Assembly: GCA_963740255.1 (NCBI GenBank)
Contig: CAVUDO010000002.1
Span: 1,860,001-1,924,000, forward strand
DNA length: 64,000 bases
Source: CAVUDO01 sp963740255
Lineage (GTDB): Bacteria; Actinomycetota; Actinomycetes; Mycobacteriales; Cryptosporangiaceae
Direction: 5' to 3'
Shown here piece after piece: positions 1 to 9,028 of the stretch. The notes beneath the pieces are model-generated. The model had not been told where the DNA came from. It saw only the letters and a list, made by a program, of their open reading frames with translations, and made no database searches. How positions within the stretch are numbered: the first letter of the stretch is position 1; each line of letters opens with the position of its first letter. The position numbers were made by a program, and so were the translations under genes.

Positions 1-624
1 GGGTACCCGTTTCGGATACGCATTCTTCGAGAAGACATGTGTCGAGAAGAGCCGTGTGGAGACGTCGCAGACCGGACATGCCGCAACCGCAACCCAGAAA
101 TAGTACAGGACCGTCTCTCCACTCTCGGTCCGGTGTACCCGGTCAATCTCCGGGCGGCAGCGTTCCTCCACCAACCCATAGGCCCATTCCAGCTTCAAGG
201 TATCCCATCGCTGTATGGCCTGCCGTTGGACGAGCGTGGCTACCGGGTTAATATCCCAGCTCACCACTGTCGCGCCGAGCTTTGCAGCCTCAACGGCTGT
301 CGTGCCCGAGCCAGCGAACGGGTCAAACACCGTTAGGCCATCCAGCCTGGCCGCGGAACCATAGGCAGCCAATGCACTCGCACCATCTGTTGTGACGGCT
401 GCGGTCAGAACCCCCCGGAAGATGGTGCCGAGACGCTTTGCCCACCATTTGTGAGTGCTGGTAGCAGGCCGATGCACCTCCTTCCGCCAGGACTCATGCT
501 CGGCGATACGGCTGAGGGTAGCCGCGGGAAAGTCACGCTCCAGAGCTGTGACGGGCGGCACGCAAGTGAACCTCAGATCGGCAGTGGGCGCGAAAGATGA
601 CCCTTCAAGGCTGACTAGCGTCAC
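1..624 (-). CDS. DNA methyltransferase, COG1743-like (partial, 3' end beyond window)
   Basis: Reading the minus strand from a GTG at 624 gives 208 open residues running off the left edge. Visible in order: an HKWWAKRLG segment near residue 55, typical of the COG1743/DUF1156 methylase family; the SAM-binding motif I DPFAGSGTT near residue 101; the acidic SWDINP of motif II; and a CPVC pair near residue 180 that looks like the start of a zinc ribbon. The GTG overlaps the stop of the upstream nuclease-like gene (GTGA), so the two are translationally coupled, as in restriction-modification operons. Inference: the modification half of an R-M or related defence system. Base specificity and the C-terminal catalytic motif lie outside the window. 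Family members are usually several hundred residues long. Confidence 0.75.
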   Translation of the reverse strand, partial: MTLVSLEGSSFAPTADLRFTCVPPVTALERDFPAATLSRIAEHESWRKEVHRPATSTHKWWAKRLGTIFRGVLTAAVTTDGASALAAYGSAARLDGLTVFDPFAGSGTTAVEAAKLGATVVSWDINPVATLVQRQAIQRWDTLKLEWAYGLVEERCRPEIDRVHRTESGETVLYYFWVAVAACPVCDVSTRLFSTHVFSKNAYPKRVP

Positions 625-1518
625 TCGTCATCTCCGAGTGGTAGCCGTGCTTCGTCACGTTCGAAGTTCTTCATGGTGACCCTGCCACTGCCCGCACCCG
701 CCATGCGGTATGCCGCGAACCGATGCTCCTTGTCGGCCGAGGGGTTCGGTGCCAGTTCTGGCGTGAGTTCGTTGGTCAGCAGATTAAACGCATAGCCGGC
801 GACGATGTTCTTCGCCTCGGTTCTCACCAGCTCGCCAACCTGCTCAAGCCGGTCATCCAGAGCCAATCCGTCAGGCACGACGAGGGTGGCCTGACCAGTC
901 GTCCCACTCGTCAGCGCGAACGGGGTCGGCGCCACATACATCTTGCGGTCCCGCACGAGCAAGTCGCCGTAGGACCCGAAGCCCCGAAAGCTCTTGTTCC
1001 GGTGGACGTAGGTGTGGTCGGCGTTAAGGAAGTCGCCATGACACAGTACAAGGTCTACAACTGGATACTCTGGGTCGTCGGTGGCTGCCGGATAACGTCC
1101 GAAGACGTAGTAGATCGTCCGCCCGTTGTGCATGCCAGTCGGCACCCGGCTGTTGCTGTCATAGCTGGCCTCACGACCTGGCCACTGGAGCCCCTTGACC
1201 TCGTAGCCATCCGGATGATGCACAAGCGTGAAATCCGGGTAGCTGTTACGCCCAACGGAGTCATGTACGAGACCAGCCTGCTCGAAGTCGGCCACCGACC
1301 CAGTGCTGGAAGTGGAACTCCTTGTCGGTGCGGCTGACACGCTGAATCAAGCTGGCCCGCCGCATCGCCTCGCAGCATGCCACGAAGGCGTCCACGCAGG
1401 TGGAGGAGCTGGCAGTGGTCAAGATCCACGTCCCGGATGCCTTGCGCTGAAGGGCGGTTGGGCCCAAGGTCAGGTTCAGGCTAGTCGGCGACTCCGACAG
1501 GATGCGGAAGCAGTCCAC
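621..1518 (-). pseudogene. PD-(D/E)XK restriction-endonuclease-like gene, frameshifted
   Basis: Two minus-strand reading frames join into one plausible protein of about 300 residues. The upstream frame runs from a GTG at 1518 (possibly earlier; this frame stays open further upstream) to about 1300. The downstream frame runs from about 1300 to the stop at 621. Dropping one G in the GGTCGGTGG run at 1294-1302 fuses QHWV to ADFEQAGL without a break. In the second half, YPDF followed eleven residues later by EVK fits a PD-(D/E)XK nuclease core. The stop overlaps the GTG of the methyltransferase. Inference: the restriction partner, inactivated by a 1-base insertion or damaged by a sequence error. 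No isoschizomer family is recognised. Confidence 0.55.
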
Positions 1519-1570
1519 GTCGATGGCGAACCTCGGATCTGATGGGCTGCCGCGCCTGGCAACCCGCGGG

Positions 1571-1770
1571 TCAGGGGAGGTCGAGGACGCTGGCCTTGAG
1601 GGTGGTGAGGAGGCCGGCGAACGTCGCGGCGGGCACTACCGGCGCGGGTCCGGCCGAGTCCTTGCTGTCCCCGACGCCCACTCTCAGGGCGTGGTGAACG
1701 ACAGAGAAGGGCGCCGGTCTCCGCACCCTGGGGAGGATTTGAGCGGAGATCCGACGCCCCTCGATCGGGG
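1571..1770 (-). pseudogene. decayed DUF397 gene
   Basis: The minus strand ends in a stop at 1571 after a tail containing VGDSKDSAGP and FAGLLTTLKAS. This matches the C-terminal half of DUF397 proteins (DSKdp.Gp...p...F..ll..vk). The expected N-terminal KSS/CG part appears only in another frame around 1720-1745 (LKSSPGCGD), so at least one frameshift has broken the gene. No intact start or XRE partner adjoins. It lies just upstream of the broken nuclease gene, which supports this stretch being a decaying accessory patch. Confidence 0.45.
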
Positions 1771-2320
1771 GTTCCCCTCGGGCGCTCAGCGAGCAGTGGT
1801 CCGAGGGGAGCGGGGTAATAAGTGGCCGCTGGCTACCGGGCCCGGATGACCGGCGCGGGAGCGGCTGGCGCCTTTCCGTCCGTCGCGCTCGGGGAGGTGG
1901 CGCGACGCGCGGGACCCGGCGTGCAGGGAGGTGTGGACGCCCGCGGTGCGCGGTGTCCGAGACATCACGGATTGCAATCCAGCGATTGCTAACCGAGACA
2001 TTCTCACTCCCCTGCGTGTCCGAATCATTACGATTGGTCAGTAAACACGATCTGTGGGCGCGATGGAAGACCTGAGTTGGGTGCCCCTGCGTGTCCGGCG
2101 TGTCATGGCGTGTCATGGCGTGTCCGGCGCGTCGCGGCGGCTCGTCGGGTGCCGAGACCTCGGCGGACCCGGGCGGAGACCACCTCCCGGACCCGGGAAC
2201 GATGTGGCTCCGACCCACCTGCCAGGGCGGTGTCGAGCGCTAGTGTCGCGTGTCGGAGGGTCGTCATTCACGGGCCACAAGCCCGCGAGGACGGCGCCAC
2301 CCCACGACGAGGAGGCGCGC
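1771..2320. other. non-coding stretch with short repeats
   Basis: No convincing gene is seen. The part at 1960-2060 is less GC-rich than its surroundings and holds the perfect 12-base palindrome GGATTGCAATCC at 1969-1980, a possible operator or promoter for the decayed minus-strand genes. A small tandem repeat at 2091-2130 alternates GTGTCCGGC and GTGTCATGGC units. The 14-mer CCCCTGCGTGTCCG occurs twice (about 2008 and 2084). Confidence 0.4.
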
Positions 2321-3089
2321 ATGGACAAGGTCGTTCAGAGCGCCGCCGAGGCGGTCGCCGACATCGGCCCGGGGTCCAGCCTCGCGGTCGGCGGCTTCGG
2401 GCTCTGCGGCATCCCCCAGGTGCTGATCGATGCCCTGCACGCATCCGGGGTGGACGACCTGCGCGTCGTCTCCAACAACTGCGGCGTCGACCAGTGGGGC
2501 CTGGGCGTCCTGCTCGCCGACCGCCGCATCTCCCGGATGACCAGCTCCTACGTCGGGGAGAACAAGGAGTTCGCCCGCCAGTACCTCTCCGGCGAGCTGG
2601 AGGTGGAGCTCTGCCCGCAGGGCACGCTGGCCGAACGGCTGCGGGCCGGCGGCGCCGGCATCCCGGCCTTCTACACGCCGGCCGGCGTGGGCACCCTGGT
2701 CGCCGAGGGCGGGCTGCCCTGGCGGTACGACGCCGGCGGCGGCGGTCGCGGTGGCCTCCCCCGCCAAGGAGGTGCGGACGTTCGGCGACCACGAGTACGT
2801 CCTCGAACAGGGCATCGTCACCGACTTCGCGCTGGTGCACGCCATGCTCGGCGACCGGCACGGCAACCTGGTGATGCGCGAGTCGGCCCGCAACTTCAAC
2901 CCGCTCTGCGCGACGGCCGGCCGGATCACGATCGCCGAGGTGGAGGAGCTGGTCGAGCCCGGCGAGATCCCCCCCGAGCAGGTGCACGTGCCGGGACTGT
3001 TCGTGCAGCGGGTGGTCGGCCCGGTCGGCGGCGAGGGCAAGCGGATCGAACGGCGCACCACCCGTGCCCGCCCGAGCGAGGAGAACTGA
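2321..3089 (+). pseudogene. scoA: 3-oxoacid CoA-transferase subunit A, frameshifted
   Basis: From the ATG at 2321 the product starts as a typical subunit A of succinyl-CoA:3-ketoacid CoA-transferase, with the CoA-binding GGFGLCGIP motif near residue 25. The frame breaks in the GGC run at 2735-2745. The rest (AVAVASPAKEVRTFG onward) continues in the +1 frame to a stop at 3087-3089. Removing one G restores a 255-residue protein, the normal family length. Subunit B follows 1 base after the stop, so the pair would be an operon transferring CoA between succinyl-CoA and acetoacetate or a related 3-oxoacid. Whether the frameshift is real or a sequencing indel in a GC repeat cannot be decided here. 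Confidence 0.8.
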
Positions 3090-3090
3090 G

Positions 3091-3759
3091 ATGGCGCTCA
3101 CCCGCACCCAGCTCGCCGCCCGCGCGGCGCAGGAGCTCACCGACGGCCAGTACGTCAACCTGGGCATCGGCCTGCCCACGCTGGTGCCCAACTACATCGC
3201 CGAGGACGTCACCGTCGTCCTGCAGAGCGAGAACGGGATCCTCGGCGTCGGCCCGTACCCGTACGAGGGCGAGGAGGACCCGGACCTGATCAACGCCGGC
3301 AAGGAGACGGTGACGCTGCTGCGCGGCGCCTCGTTCTTCGACTCGGCCACCAGCTTCGGGATGATCCGCGGCGGCGACATCGACGTCGCGATCCTCGGTG
3401 CCATGCAGGTCGCGGCCAACGGCGACATCGCCAACTGGATCATCCCCGGCAAGATGGTCAAGGGCATGGGCGGCGCGATGGACCTGGTGCACGGCGCCAA
3501 ACGCGTGATCGTGATCATGGAGCACGTCGCCAAGGACGGCAGCCACAAGATCGTGGACACCTGCACGCTGCCGCTCACCGGGGCGGGCTGCGTCCAGCGG
3601 GTCATCACCGACCTGGCCACCGTCGACGTCACGCCGGCCGGACTGGTGTTGCGCGAACTCGCCCCGGGCGTCACGGTGGAGGAGGTGCGGGCGGCCACCG
3701 GGCCGGAGCTGGTCGTCGACGCCGAGCCCGCGGTGATGCGCATACCGGCCGGCGTCTGA
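3091..3759 (+). CDS. scoB: 3-oxoacid CoA-transferase subunit B
   Basis: A 222-residue protein starts at an ATG one base after the scoA stop; the GAGGAGAA upstream serves as the ribosome-binding site and decides this start over a GTG 27 bases earlier. It carries NLGIGLPTLVPNY near residue 23 and the catalytic S-E-N-G motif, with Glu47 expected to form the glutamyl-CoA thioester. Length and motif order fit bacterial ScoB/AtoA. Cytosolic; it acts as a heteromer with subunit A in ketone-body or branched 3-oxoacid use. If the scoA frameshift is real, this subunit has no functional partner in the window. Confidence 0.9.
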   Translation: MALTRTQLAARAAQELTDGQYVNLGIGLPTLVPNYIAEDVTVVLQSENGILGVGPYPYEGEEDPDLINAGKETVTLLRGASFFDSATSFGMIRGGDIDVAILGAMQVAANGDIANWIIPGKMVKGMGGAMDLVHGAKRVIVIMEHVAKDGSHKIVDTCTLPLTGAGCVQRVITDLATVDVTPAGLVLRELAPGVTVEEVRAATGPELVVDAEPAVMRIPAGV

Positions 3760-3877
3760 CCGGCCCGCCGCGTCCGGCGCCCGGGGCAGGTCGTGAACGC
3801 CCGTCACTGACGGCGACCGGCGGGTCCACTAGACTTCTCCACCGAGCGAGTGATCCCCTCCGCGAATCGAGCGACCG

Positions 3878-4567
3878 TTGAAGCTCTCCATCCTGATGCC
3901 GGTGTTCAACGAGGAACGCACGGTGGCGTCCGCGGTGAAGCGGGTGCTGGATGTGGACTATCCCTGTGACATCGAGCTGGTGGTCGTCGACGACGGCAGC
4001 CGGGACGGCACCGCAGCGGCGCTGGCCGCGCTCAGCGACCCGCGACTGCTCCAGAGCGCGCACCCGCTCAACCGGGGCAAGGGCGCGGCAATCCGCACTG
4101 CCGCCCGCGTGGCGACCGGCGACTACATGATCATCTGCGACGCCGACCTCGAGTACGCCCCGGAGGAGATCCCGAAGCTGCTCGAACCAGTGATCGCCGG
4201 CGAGGCCGAGGTGGTCTTCGGCACCCGGACGTTCGGCTCGCACGCGAGCTACTCGTATTGGTACGTGATGGGCAACCGCGGCGTCACCACCGCCTGCAAC
4301 GTCCTGTTCAACTGCTACCTCACCGACCTGGAGACCTGCTACAAGTTGCTCCCGGTCGCGCTCTACCGCGAGCTGGACATCCGCGAGCCCGGCTTCGGCA
4401 TGGAGGCCGAGGTGGCCGCCAAGCTGCTGCGGCGGGGCATCCGCCCGTTCGAGGTGCCGATCACCTACAAGGCCCGCGGCCGGGCCGAGGGCAAGAAGAT
4501 CACCTGGAAGGACGGCGTCGAGGCGCTCTGGATCCTCGGCAAGATCCGCGCCACCCGCCAGCGCTGA
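3878..4567 (+). CDS. family 2 glycosyltransferase, dolichol-phosphate-mannose-synthase-like
   Basis: A 229-residue cytosolic GT2 enzyme of GT-A fold. It has the N-terminal MPVFNEE motif, VVDDGSRDGT (DDG at 38-40), and the metal-binding D-A-D at 88-90. It ends without transmembrane segments, unlike full-length DPM1-DPM3 fusions. The likely transfer is from a nucleotide sugar to a polyprenyl phosphate. The start is a TTG; no in-frame ATG lies nearby and the upstream ribosome-binding site is weak, so the exact N-terminus is uncertain. It stands alone between scoB and a convergent operon. Confidence 0.85.
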   Translation: MKLSILMPVFNEERTVASAVKRVLDVDYPCDIELVVVDDGSRDGTAAALAALSDPRLLQSAHPLNRGKGAAIRTAARVATGDYMIICDADLEYAPEEIPKLLEPVIAGEAEVVFGTRTFGSHASYSYWYVMGNRGVTTACNVLFNCYLTDLETCYKLLPVALYRELDIREPGFGMEAEVAAKLLRRGIRPFEVPITYKARGRAEGKKITWKDGVEALWILGKIRATRQR

Positions 4568-4650
4568 CCGCTGTCGGCACAAGGCCGGCTCGACGCGCCG
4601 CACGCGGCACGGTGCCCGGCCTCCACCCAGGCACCGCACGCTGACCAGCT

Positions 4651-5772
4651 CTAGTCCTGGAAGCTGGCCCCTTTCGCCACCGTCACACCCGCTGCCAGCG
4701 CCACCAGGTCCTGCTTGCTGAGGCCATGCCTGCCGACCGCGTGGAGCACCAGGAAACGGTCGTGCGCGAGCGGGACCACCAGGACGGTGCCTCGCGCCCA
4801 GGGCTCCCGGATGAACGTGCCGATCCGGCCGCCCACCGGCACGTTCTCTCCATGCGAAGTCGGCCAGTCCGGCCTCGGGTTCTTCCCGGCCAGCTCAACG
4901 CTCTCGTACGGGAGCCAGCCTCCTCCCCGTACCAAGCTGATGCCGACCCCGTCGACGGTGTGCCCGCCGACGATGGAGTCCGGATCGCCCGTCCACTCGT
5001 AGCGCGCACCCACCCGGTTGAGGGAGATCTGGCCGCGGCCGAAATCGACGTGCCCGTACTCCAGGCCGTCAGGGACGGCGGCGAACGTCATCGGTTCCGG
5101 CACCGGATGCGCGCGGTCGACGATCGCTCCTGCGATGTCGCGGAATTCCTGCTCGGTGAGCGGACGACCCTCGTCGAGCATGGCGTCCTGGCCGACGATG
5201 CGGATCCACTGACCGGGCTTACGCTGGTAGATCAGCTCGCCGTACGCCCCGTCGATGATCTCCGGATGACCCGGTCCCGATTTCGGACCGCCGACCTGGG
5301 CGGGCGTGACGCCGAAGTACGCGGCCGGTACGCCGTCGAGATCGAGCGTGCGCCTCGTGCCCAGCCCCTGCCGCGCGGCCGGACGGATGGTGGTCACGTG
5401 CACCTCGAGGTCCATCGGCGGGTCGTCGCGGGTCGACCGCATGACCCACACGCCCGGTTGGTAGAGGATGGCCGTCGGCTCGGAAAACCCCTCGGGAACG
5501 CGTTCGAGGTCGATCGGGACCGGCGCATGTGACGCCGGTGGCCGGGAAACGTCCAGTGCCGACCGGCCGCGATCGTCCGGGCCGAGGACTGTGAGGGGTG
5601 CGACCGCGCCGAGCCCAGCCACGGCGACCACGACGGCTCCGGTTACCAGGACACGACGCCGACGCTGCCGGTCCCGGCTGCGCTGCCGCACGCCGGGGAG
5701 GAACTCCGGGGCGGCGGACGCGGCGGCGCGCTCGGCCAGCGTCGTCCGCAGGTCTGTCTCGAAATCGATCAT
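4651..5772 (-). CDS. membrane-anchored protein co-transcribed with an ECF sigma factor
   Basis: A 373-residue protein with a short cytosolic N-terminus (about 40 residues, ending in an Arg-rich stretch), one transmembrane helix at about 41-63, and a long extracytoplasmic C-terminal domain that I do not recognise. Its ATG overlaps the stop of the upstream sigma factor, so the two are coupled. The topology and position suggest an anti-sigma factor or sensor. However, there is no zinc-binding HxxxCxxC motif in the cytosolic part, so that role is inference only. Confidence 0.75.
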   Translation of the reverse strand: MIDFETDLRTTLAERAAASAAPEFLPGVRQRSRDRQRRRRVLVTGAVVVAVAGLGAVAPLTVLGPDDRGRSALDVSRPPASHAPVPIDLERVPEGFSEPTAILYQPGVWVMRSTRDDPPMDLEVHVTTIRPAARQGLGTRRTLDLDGVPAAYFGVTPAQVGGPKSGPGHPEIIDGAYGELIYQRKPGQWIRIVGQDAMLDEGRPLTEQEFRDIAGAIVDRAHPVPEPMTFAAVPDGLEYGHVDFGRGQISLNRVGARYEWTGDPDSIVGGHTVDGVGISLVRGGGWLPYESVELAGKNPRPDWPTSHGENVPVGGRIGTFIREPWARGTVLVVPLAHDRFLVLHAVGRHGLSKQDLVALAAGVTVAKGASFQD

Positions 5773-6284
5773 CGGACTCCTCCTTGCACTGCGGTCTTCG
5801 AAGCGGGTTCACGCAGGCGGGCGAGGCCGCGGCTGGCGTGCGTGCGCACGGTCACGGGAGAGCACCCGAGCAGCGACCCGATCGCGGGGTCGTCCAGATC
5901 CTCGTAGTAGCGCAGGACCAGCACCGCCCGCTGCTGCCGGGGCAGCGTCGCCAGCTGCCCCCACAGGGCGTCCCGCTCGGCCTGCCGCTCCGGGTACCCG
6001 GCACTGGACCGCTGCGTCTCGGGCAGGGTCTCGGCGACGAGCTCGCTCGACGAACGGCGACGGCGCCAGGACAGGAACTGGTGCAGGATCGCCTTCCGTA
6101 CATAGGCGTCCGGCTGGTCGATCGACGCGAGCTTCCGCCACCGGCCGTGCATCCGCGCCAGGACCTCCTGCACCAGGTCCTCGGCCAGGTGGTGGTCGCC
6201 GCAGAGCAGGTAGGCAAAGCGGAAGTACGCCGTGCCCCGCGCGGCCACGAAGGACTCGAACGATGGGGGGTCGGTCGTCGACAC
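5769..6284 (-). CDS. ECF sigma factor, SigE-like family
   Basis: About 171 residues with region 2 (FRFAYLLCGDHHLAEDLVQE) and region 4 (LPRQQRAVLVLRYYEDL, then the GCSPVTVRTHASRGL helix-turn-helix). This is the layout of small actinobacterial SigE-family ECF factors. The GTG at 6284 is chosen because AAGGAG lies 8 bases upstream; an earlier in-frame GTG at 6308 lacks such a site. The downstream membrane protein overlaps the stop by ATGA and is the likely regulator. Confidence 0.88.
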   Translation of the reverse strand: MSTTDPPSFESFVAARGTAYFRFAYLLCGDHHLAEDLVQEVLARMHGRWRKLASIDQPDAYVRKAILHQFLSWRRRRSSSELVAETLPETQRSSAGYPERQAERDALWGQLATLPRQQRAVLVLRYYEDLDDPAIGSLLGCSPVTVRTHASRGLARLREPASKTAVQGGVR

Positions 6285-6510
6285 CGGAGGTGCTCCTTCC
6301 GTCGGCACTCATCCACTACAAGTGCGTCGGCCTGGCCATCCGTGTACCGGTGCGGCCGCCCTTCTCCGTCCGGCCACCAGGGTCGGGCCTGCCGTCCGGG
6401 CCCGATCATCCGGCGTACCGGCCACCACCGGCGTCCGCCGATGTCAGGATCGGCCCGACCGGAGTAATCTCCGGGACCATCCGCCGCACCCGACCGGCCA
6501 GGGGTCCGCC

Positions 6511-7443
6511 ATGCGCCATGTGCTCAGTCTGTTGCTCGGCCTCGTGCTCGCCCCGGCGATCTGGATCTGCTCGGCGCTGGGTGCCGCTCAGGTCACACAG
6601 GTGTTCATCCTGTTGCGACCCGCCTCCGACCGCCTCGGTCCGACCCTGCTCGGGGTGGCACTCCTCGCCGTGGCGGGACTCGCGCTCGGCGTCCTGCTAG
6701 GCACCCGGCTCTCCCCGGTCGGTCCGGCCGTCGGCGGGCTGCTGTTCCTCGCCGCGGGTGGAGTCCACCTCTTCGACCCCAAGATCCTGGTCGACCTGGC
6801 GCCGGGGCTCGGCGTGGCCTCACCCGTGGACTGGGTCACGCCCGCAGGCTTCGGCTGGTCGTGGCTGATCGGCTTCGCGCTGCTCGTGCCGCTGGCGGTG
6901 CCGTCCCGGTGGCGCCGTTCGTCCGGCGGCACGGCGCCCGCCGCCGCCGGCGGGACGGCCGGCGGGACGACCGGCGGGGCGACACCGGCGCCGCCGCCGA
7001 TGGTCCGCGGCGGAGAGGAGTTCGCGCCGGGGCAGCCGCCCGGGTATCCGCCGGGTGGCGTGTACCCGCCGGCCAGCGAGGTGTCTACGCCCGGCCCCCC
7101 TTTCGCGGGCCCGCCGTCCGCGCCGACGACACCCGGGGGCTTCCCCACCTACGGCCAGGGCGGCGGGATCGCGGGGGAACGGCCACATGGGCCCAGTGGC
7201 CCGAGCGGCCGATTCGGCGAGCCGGCCTCCCGACCGGGCGAGCCGCCGCGCCGCGGCACCCCCTCGGGCACCAGGCACCCCGCGTCGCCGGAGCCCGTCT
7301 CCTGGTTCGACCGGCCGGACAACGACCCGCCCGGGCCGGCCAGCGGTGGACCGCCGCCGTGGCCCGACCCGACCCGACGCGCCGAGCCGCGGCGTCCCTG
7401 GGAGGAGGGCGACGACCCCGAGAGCACTCAGCGGCTCCAGTAG
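6511..7443 (+). CDS. membrane protein with Pro/Gly-rich C-terminal tail
   Basis: A 310-residue protein starting at the ATG at 6511. The first about 140 residues form four hydrophobic helices (starting at MRHVLSLLLGLVLAPAIW). The remainder is a low-complexity Pro/Gly/Arg tail, probably disordered. I do not recognise a family. The frame is open further upstream, but the hydrophobic N-terminus and the lack of an upstream ribosome-binding site favour this start. It precedes ugd on the same strand by about 80 bases and may share its transcript. Confidence 0.7.
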   Translation: MRHVLSLLLGLVLAPAIWICSALGAAQVTQVFILLRPASDRLGPTLLGVALLAVAGLALGVLLGTRLSPVGPAVGGLLFLAAGGVHLFDPKILVDLAPGLGVASPVDWVTPAGFGWSWLIGFALLVPLAVPSRWRRSSGGTAPAAAGGTAGGTTGGATPAPPPMVRGGEEFAPGQPPGYPPGGVYPPASEVSTPGPPFAGPPSAPTTPGGFPTYGQGGGIAGERPHGPSGPSGRFGEPASRPGEPPRRGTPSGTRHPASPEPVSWFDRPDNDPPGPASGGPPPWPDPTRRAEPRRPWEEGDDPESTQRLQ

Positions 7444-7522
7444 GGGCGCGGGGACGGGGCACCGTCAGGCCACCCTCTATCCTCGTGTGGCCCTACGCCC
7501 CGCACCAGGAGGATCTGTCCGC

Positions 7523-8878
7523 GTGAGCCCGTCCGACATCCACCGTCCCCGCCTCACCGTGCTCGGCACGGGTTACCTCGGCGCCACCCACGCGGTCTCG
7601 ATGGCCGAGCTCGGCTACGAGGTGCTCGGCGTCGATGTCGACGAGGCGAAGATCGGCAAGCTGGCCGCCGGCCAGGTGCCGTTCCACGAGCCGGGACTCG
7701 ACGCGATGCTGGAGCGGAACCTCGCCGCGGGCCGGCTCCGCTTCACCACCTCCTACGCCGAGGCCGGCGCGTTCGGCGACGTGCACTTCGTCTGCGTCGG
7801 CACCCCGCAGAAGGCGGGCAGCAAGGCCGCCGACCTGCGCTACGTGGAGGCTTCGGTCACCTCGCTGATCCCGCACCTGCGGCACCGGTCGCTGGTGGTC
7901 GGCAAGTCGACCGTGCCGGTGGGCACCGCCGAGTGGGTGCAGCAGCTGCTCGACGAGCGCTGCCCCGACGGCGTCGAGGCCGAAGTGGCCTGGAACCCCG
8001 AGTTCCTGCGCGAGGGCTTCGCCGTCGACGACACGCTGCGGCCCGACCGGCTGGTGTTCGGGGTGCGGAGCGCATGGGCCCGCGAGCTGCTCGAACTCAC
8101 CTACAAGGGCGTGTACGACCTGGCCTTCGCCGAGGACCGCCAGGTGCCGACCGTCGTCACCGACTTCGCCACCGCGGAACTGGTGAAGGTCGCCGCCAAC
8201 TCGTTCCTGGCCACCAAGATCTCGTTCATCAACGCGATGGCCGAGGTGTCCGAGGCGGCCGGGGCCGACGTGACCCAGCTCGCCCGGGCGATCGGCTACG
8301 ACGCCCGGATCGGGAGCAAGTTCCTCCGGGCCGGCGTGGGCTTCGGCGGCGGCTGCCTGCCCAAGGACATCCGCGCGTTCCAGGCACGGGCCGACGAACT
8401 CGGCGTCGGACACGCGCTGCGGTTCCTCCACGAGGTCGACCAGGTCAACGACCGCCGCCGTGCCCGCGTGGTCGCGCTGGCCGCCGAGCTGGCCGGCGGC
8501 ACCCTCGACGGCATCCGGATCGCCGTGTTCGGCGCCACCTTCAAGCCCGACTCCGACGACATCCGCGACTCGCCGGCGTTGGCCGTGACGCGGGTGCTGG
8601 CCGAGTCCGGTGCGGTGGTCACTGTCTACGACCCGGAGGGCATCGAGAACGCCCGGCGCGTCCTGCCGACGGTGGCCTACGCGCCGTCGGCCACGGACGC
8701 CGCCCGGGACGCCGAGGTGCTGCTGGTTCTCACCGAGTGGGAGGAGTTCCGGCACGCCGAGCCCGCGGCGCTGGGCGAGCTGGTGGCCGTGCGGCGGGTG
8801 GTGGACGGGCGCAACTGTCTCGACCCGGCCGAGTGGCGCGCGGCGGGTTGGGAGTACCGCGGGATGGGCCGTCCCTGA
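7523..8878 (+). CDS. ugd: UDP-glucose 6-dehydrogenase
   Basis: A 451-residue cytosolic enzyme oxidising UDP-glucose to UDP-glucuronate with two NAD+. The N-terminal Rossmann motif GTGYLG is at residues 15-20. The catalytic cysteine is Cys278 in GFGGGCLPKD. The C-terminal UDP-binding domain includes FGATFKPDSDDIRDSPA. The GTG start is fixed by AGGAGG at 7507-7512, with ten bases spacing. The product would feed uronic-acid-containing surface polysaccharides. Confidence 0.93.
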   Translation: MSPSDIHRPRLTVLGTGYLGATHAVSMAELGYEVLGVDVDEAKIGKLAAGQVPFHEPGLDAMLERNLAAGRLRFTTSYAEAGAFGDVHFVCVGTPQKAGSKAADLRYVEASVTSLIPHLRHRSLVVGKSTVPVGTAEWVQQLLDERCPDGVEAEVAWNPEFLREGFAVDDTLRPDRLVFGVRSAWARELLELTYKGVYDLAFAEDRQVPTVVTDFATAELVKVAANSFLATKISFINAMAEVSEAAGADVTQLARAIGYDARIGSKFLRAGVGFGGGCLPKDIRAFQARADELGVGHALRFLHEVDQVNDRRRARVVALAAELAGGTLDGIRIAVFGATFKPDSDDIRDSPALAVTRVLAESGAVVTVYDPEGIENARRVLPTVAYAPSATDAARDAEVLLVLTEWEEFRHAEPAALGELVAVRRVVDGRNCLDPAEWRAAGWEYRGMGRP

Positions 8879-8918
8879 GAGCCCGCGGCCCGCTCCGGGC
8901 GGCCGGCCCGGCGGTACT

Positions 8919-8940
8919 GGATGAGTAGGACTGCTCATCC
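8919..8940. repeat. 7-bp inverted repeat in intergenic region
   Basis: GGATGAG at 8919-8925 is followed after eight bases by CTCATCC at 8934-8940, a perfect 7-base inverted repeat between ugd and the large membrane protein. It could be a weak hairpin ending ugd or an operator for the next gene. No T-tract follows. Confidence 0.35.
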
Positions 8941-9028
8941 ACATCTGAGCTGATCGCCAGGTCCGGGTACCGCCACAGGCTGCGAGACTCCGGTCACCTG
9001 CAGCATCCTGGCGACTCCGGAGTGTCCG

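Noticed and set aside
1969..2060. A tRNA or attachment site at the border of the left accessory patch
   Set aside because: No T-loop (GTTCGA-type) sequence or cloverleaf pairing is present; only a palindrome and short repeats were found.
2054..2320. Upstream in-frame extension of scoA
   Set aside because: Similarity to CoA-transferase starts at the ATG at 2321, which has GAGGAGG in front; the extension is repeat-rich and non-coding in appearance.
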